DNA from: an uncultured Lacticaseibacillus sp.
GTDB taxonomy: Bacteria > Bacillota > Bacilli > Lactobacillales > Lactobacillaceae
Direction: 5' to 3'
Length of the DNA stretch: 7,943 bases
Assembly (NCBI GenBank): GCA_934293835.1
Contig: CAKQZO010000072.1
Location: 1 to 7,943 of the forward strand
The notes under the pieces are model-generated. The model had not been told where the DNA came from and made no database searches. It saw only the letters and a list, made by a program, of their open reading frames with translations. The translations under genes and the position numbers were made by a program. Below, in pieces: positions 5,535 to 7,943 of the stretch; position 1 is the first letter of the stretch, and each line of letters starts with the position of its first letter.

Positions 5535-6293
5535 ATGCAAAATCAACCTGTCGTTGCGGTTAATGACGTGACGAAGACATACGGCAAAGCCAACGAAAAA
5601 CAATATCAAGCGTTAAAAGGCGTGACTTTTTCCGTTCAATCTGGAGAGTTTGTCGGCATTATGGGCGCATCAGGTTCTGGGAAAACGACGCTATTAAACA
5701 TTTTATCTACCCTCGACCGGCCGACTTCTGGGACGGTTGCGATCGATGGTCAAGACGTGACGGCGCTCAAAGGCGACAAGCTATCCGATTTTCGCGCCAA
5801 GCAGGTCGGCTTTATTTTCCAAGATTTCAACCTGTTAGAGAACCTGACGGCGCGCGAAAACATCGCCTTGCCGATGGCATTGCAGAATGTCAGCCACCAA
5901 AAGCAGGTCGCCGCCGTTGATAAGATCGCGACGACGCTCGGGATTCACACGGTGCTCGACCATTATCCGACCGAGCTATCCGGAGGCCAGAAGCAGCGGG
6001 TCGCCGCGGCGCGGGCCTTGGTTCAAGAACCGGCGATCTTGTTTGGCGACGAACCGACCGGGGCGCTGGATTCGCAGTCGGCCAAGGAGTTGTTGGACAC
6101 GATGACGAGCCTGAACCAAGATCAGGCCGTGTCGATTCTGTTAGTCACCCACGACCCGTTCTCGGCATCGTATGCCCAGCGCATCTTGTTCATCAAAGAT
6201 GGCCAGATCGGTTCTGAGTTGGTGCGCGGTGAGAAGAGCCAGGCAGCGTTTTACCAAGAGATCTTGGAGACGCTCGGCACGTTCCAGGCTTGA
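5535..6293 (+). CDS. bceA: BceA-type ABC transporter ATPase (antimicrobial peptide resistance)
   Basis: Cytoplasmic ATPase (252 aa) of the BceA/MacB-like family. It pairs with the FtsX-domain permease encoded next, and the complex senses and frees cell-wall lipid intermediates from bacitracin-type peptides. The motifs are complete: Walker A GASGSGKTT at 44-52, Q-loop Q96 in FIFQDFNLL, signature LSGGQKQR at 148-155, Walker B ILFGDEP at 168-174 with E173, D-loop GALD at 176-179, and switch H206 in LLVTHDPFSASYAQRI. The GDEPTGALDS and THDPFSASYA strings are characteristic of BceA rather than of importer ATPases. The start ATG has GGAGGT (5523-5528) with 6 nt between. The downstream permease begins 12 bases after the stop. 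The gene is probably activated by a BceRS-type two-component system through the box at 5436-5449. Its N-terminal third uses more AT-rich codons than the remainder. Confidence 0.95.
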   Translation: MQNQPVVAVNDVTKTYGKANEKQYQALKGVTFSVQSGEFVGIMGASGSGKTTLLNILSTLDRPTSGTVAIDGQDVTALKGDKLSDFRAKQVGFIFQDFNLLENLTARENIALPMALQNVSHQKQVAAVDKIATTLGIHTVLDHYPTELSGGQKQRVAAARALVQEPAILFGDEPTGALDSQSAKELLDTMTSLNQDQAVSILLVTHDPFSASYAQRILFIKDGQIGSELVRGEKSQAAFYQEILETLGTFQA

Positions 6294-6305
6294 TCGGAGG
6301 CAGTG

Positions 6306-7943
6306 ATGTTACGTAAATTAGCTTTAGGCGGGATCCGCTCGCGTTTTCGCGACTATGCCGTCTTGTTTTCTGGCCTGGTGATCGCCAGTGCCGTCTTCTA
6401 CATGTTCATGGCGTTGGCGACCAACACCGCCTTCTTGAAAAGCAATTCGCCCATCGGCATGACGACGTTCATCTTCGGCTTCGGGGAGGTGTTGCTGGTC
6501 ATCATCACGATGGTGTATATCGTGTACGCCAACACGTTCTTGATGAGCATGCGGCAGCGCGATTATGCGATGTTTATGATGCTTGGCGCCAAGTCCCGCA
6601 AGATCGCCCAGCTGATCTTCATCGAAACCGTGAGCGTCGGCCTGCTGGCGGCCGTTGTCGGAATCGTGGTGGGAATGGGCTTGACGGGCATCGCCGGCCA
6701 CCTGTTGATCGGGATGCTGCACGCCCCGGCGACCCACTTCTCCGTGTTCTGGGGGCCAGCGCTGTTGGCGACGCTCGGCTTCTTCCTGGTCATGTTCGTG
6801 ATCGCCGCGGTTGTGAACGCGGCCAAGTTGCTGAAGACGCCAATGCTGGCGTTGCTGCATGCCGCGACCACCCCGAATCGGATTCAGCAGAAGCGTTGGG
6901 TGCTGTTGGCACAGGCGCTGTTGGCGGTCATTTTGCTGGCGATCGGTTACTGGGCGATGCAACAACTGGTTCGCTTGCAGATGCTGGCCATCGGCATCGC
7001 GCTGGTGACGATCGTGCTCGGCACGTATTTCCTGTTCAACTCGTTGTTGGTGTGGCTGATCGGCTTGCTGAAGCGCAACTCGCATTTTGCCGCCAAGGGC
7101 TTGCGGACCTTCACCCTGAGTCAGCTGAGCTTCAGAATTCGCGATTATACCAAAATCCTGTCGGTAGTCGCGATGCTGTTCGCCTTGGCGCTTGGCGCGA
7201 TCACCGTCGGCTTGGGGTTCCAGCACGACATTCCCGAGATGGCCAGTCGCCAGAATGCGTATGATGTGGTCACAATCGATGCGAGTGCGAAGACGCAGGC
7301 GAAGGCCAAGCAACTGACCGGGGTGACGCATGTCAACACCTACACCCAGAAGGTCGATGCCAAAGGCTTATACCTGGACGCCCAAGAATTGCAGGCGCGG
7401 CCGTTGCAGCTGGAAGTCTACACCAACGGTGGCCACTGGAAGCGCGTCGGCGTTGATGCGACCAACTTCAAGCAGTACGCCGATGAACAAAGCAGTCAAT
7501 TCACGCAGTTCCGGATTCCCGCGGATAACGACCGCCAGCTGCAAGTGCTTGCTCACGACCAGTTCGTGCAAAAGGCCGGGGCGGCCCGGGTCATCAAAAC
7601 CTATCGCCTGCGCGACTTTGCGGCCAACTACGACGTGATCAAGGCGATGGTGACGCAGCAAAACAAGCAACACCAGATTAAGGCGATGGAACAATCGGGC
7701 CAGAAGTTCATGATCTACGAGCTGATCAACGGGATGTATTCCGGTTTTGCCTTCATGGGCTTCTTCCTCGGCATTGCCTTCTTGGCGATGTTAGCGTCGA
7801 CGCTGATGTTCAAGATCTTGAGTGGCGCCAGCTTCGATGCTAGCCGCTACCTCATGTTGCAGAAGATCGGCGTGCGCCCGGGATTGTTACGCAAGTCGGT
7901 GCGCCAAGAGATCGGCGCGCTGTTCTTCTTCCCAGGCTTGCTG
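6306..7943 (+). CDS. bceB: BceB-type FtsX-domain ABC permease, 3' end cut by window edge
   Basis: The first 546 codons of the membrane subunit partnering BceA; the frame is open to the last base. Predicted helices lie at about 18-40, 53-76, 106-136, 148-172, 198-217, 226-255, 284-304 and 476-503. A large hydrophilic domain of about 170 residues (305-475) sits between helices 7 and 8, the hallmark of BceB, where it contacts the peptide or the sensor kinase. The first FtsX block shows MRQRDYAMFMMLGAKSRKI (82-100), and the second one starts at SRYLMLQKIGV (513-523). Family members are usually about 640-670 aa, so roughly 100-120 residues and two helices should follow. The start ATG 6306 has CGGAGG (6295-6300) at 5 nt. 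A GTG one codon earlier is too close to that site. It is 12 bases after bceA, in the same operon. Confidence 0.92.
   Translation, partial: MLRKLALGGIRSRFRDYAVLFSGLVIASAVFYMFMALATNTAFLKSNSPIGMTTFIFGFGEVLLVIITMVYIVYANTFLMSMRQRDYAMFMMLGAKSRKIAQLIFIETVSVGLLAAVVGIVVGMGLTGIAGHLLIGMLHAPATHFSVFWGPALLATLGFFLVMFVIAAVVNAAKLLKTPMLALLHAATTPNRIQQKRWVLLAQALLAVILLAIGYWAMQQLVRLQMLAIGIALVTIVLGTYFLFNSLLVWLIGLLKRNSHFAAKGLRTFTLSQLSFRIRDYTKILSVVAMLFALALGAITVGLGFQHDIPEMASRQNAYDVVTIDASAKTQAKAKQLTGVTHVNTYTQKVDAKGLYLDAQELQARPLQLEVYTNGGHWKRVGVDATNFKQYADEQSSQFTQFRIPADNDRQLQVLAHDQFVQKAGAARVIKTYRLRDFAANYDVIKAMVTQQNKQHQIKAMEQSGQKFMIYELINGMYSGFAFMGFFLGIAFLAMLASTLMFKILSGASFDASRYLMLQKIGVRPGLLRKSVRQEIGALFFFPGLL

Noticed and set aside
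6324..7331. A 335-codon open frame antisense to bceB
   Set aside because: Its product is rich in H, Q, R and D with no recognisable domain. It lies opposite a complete FtsX-type permease with a clear start. Long antisense frames are expected in GC-rich coding DNA.

Overview
The window looks like a chromosomal stretch from a GC-rich member of the Lactobacillaceae or a closely related low-GC-phylum Gram-positive. The evidence is strong GGAGG-type ribosome binding sites, a BceAB-type peptide-resistance ABC transporter, an APC permease of the kind common in lactobacilli, and compact operons with ATGA overlaps. No rRNA, tRNA, CRISPR array or insertion sequence was seen. The genus is an inference from style and protein families, not from a marker gene.

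Layout. Positions 74-3309 hold a four-gene operon on the minus strand, read from right to left: a flavodoxin-fold NAD(P)H-dependent FMN reductase-like protein, a FecE/FhuC-type ATPase, and two FecCD-family permeases. Adjacent genes overlap by 8, 4 and 4 bases. Together they look like an iron-siderophore (or related metal-chelate) importer with a reductase that could release the metal. No substrate-binding lipoprotein gene is in the window. Two candidate promoters lie in the 304-base gap upstream of the reductase, and the far end of that gap carries a clear intrinsic terminator for the next gene.

Positions 3615-5258 hold a monocistronic APC-superfamily amino acid permease on the minus strand. 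Its 5' leader is unusual. It holds a nine-codon open reading frame with an excellent ribosome binding site, and the stop codon of that frame lies inside an 8-bp perfect hairpin just ahead of the permease ribosome binding site. The gap between the permease and the divergent plus-strand operon also contains a near-perfect 22-bp palindrome and a candidate BceR-type operator.

Positions 5535-7943 hold bceA and the first 546 codons of bceB on the plus strand, which runs off the right edge. These encode a bacitracin or antimicrobial-peptide sensing and detoxification transporter. Its usual two-component partner (BceRS) is not in the window.

Most of the window is well-known gene families. The parts that deserve a second look are the regulatory sequences between 5258 and 5535 and the reductase-importer gene order.
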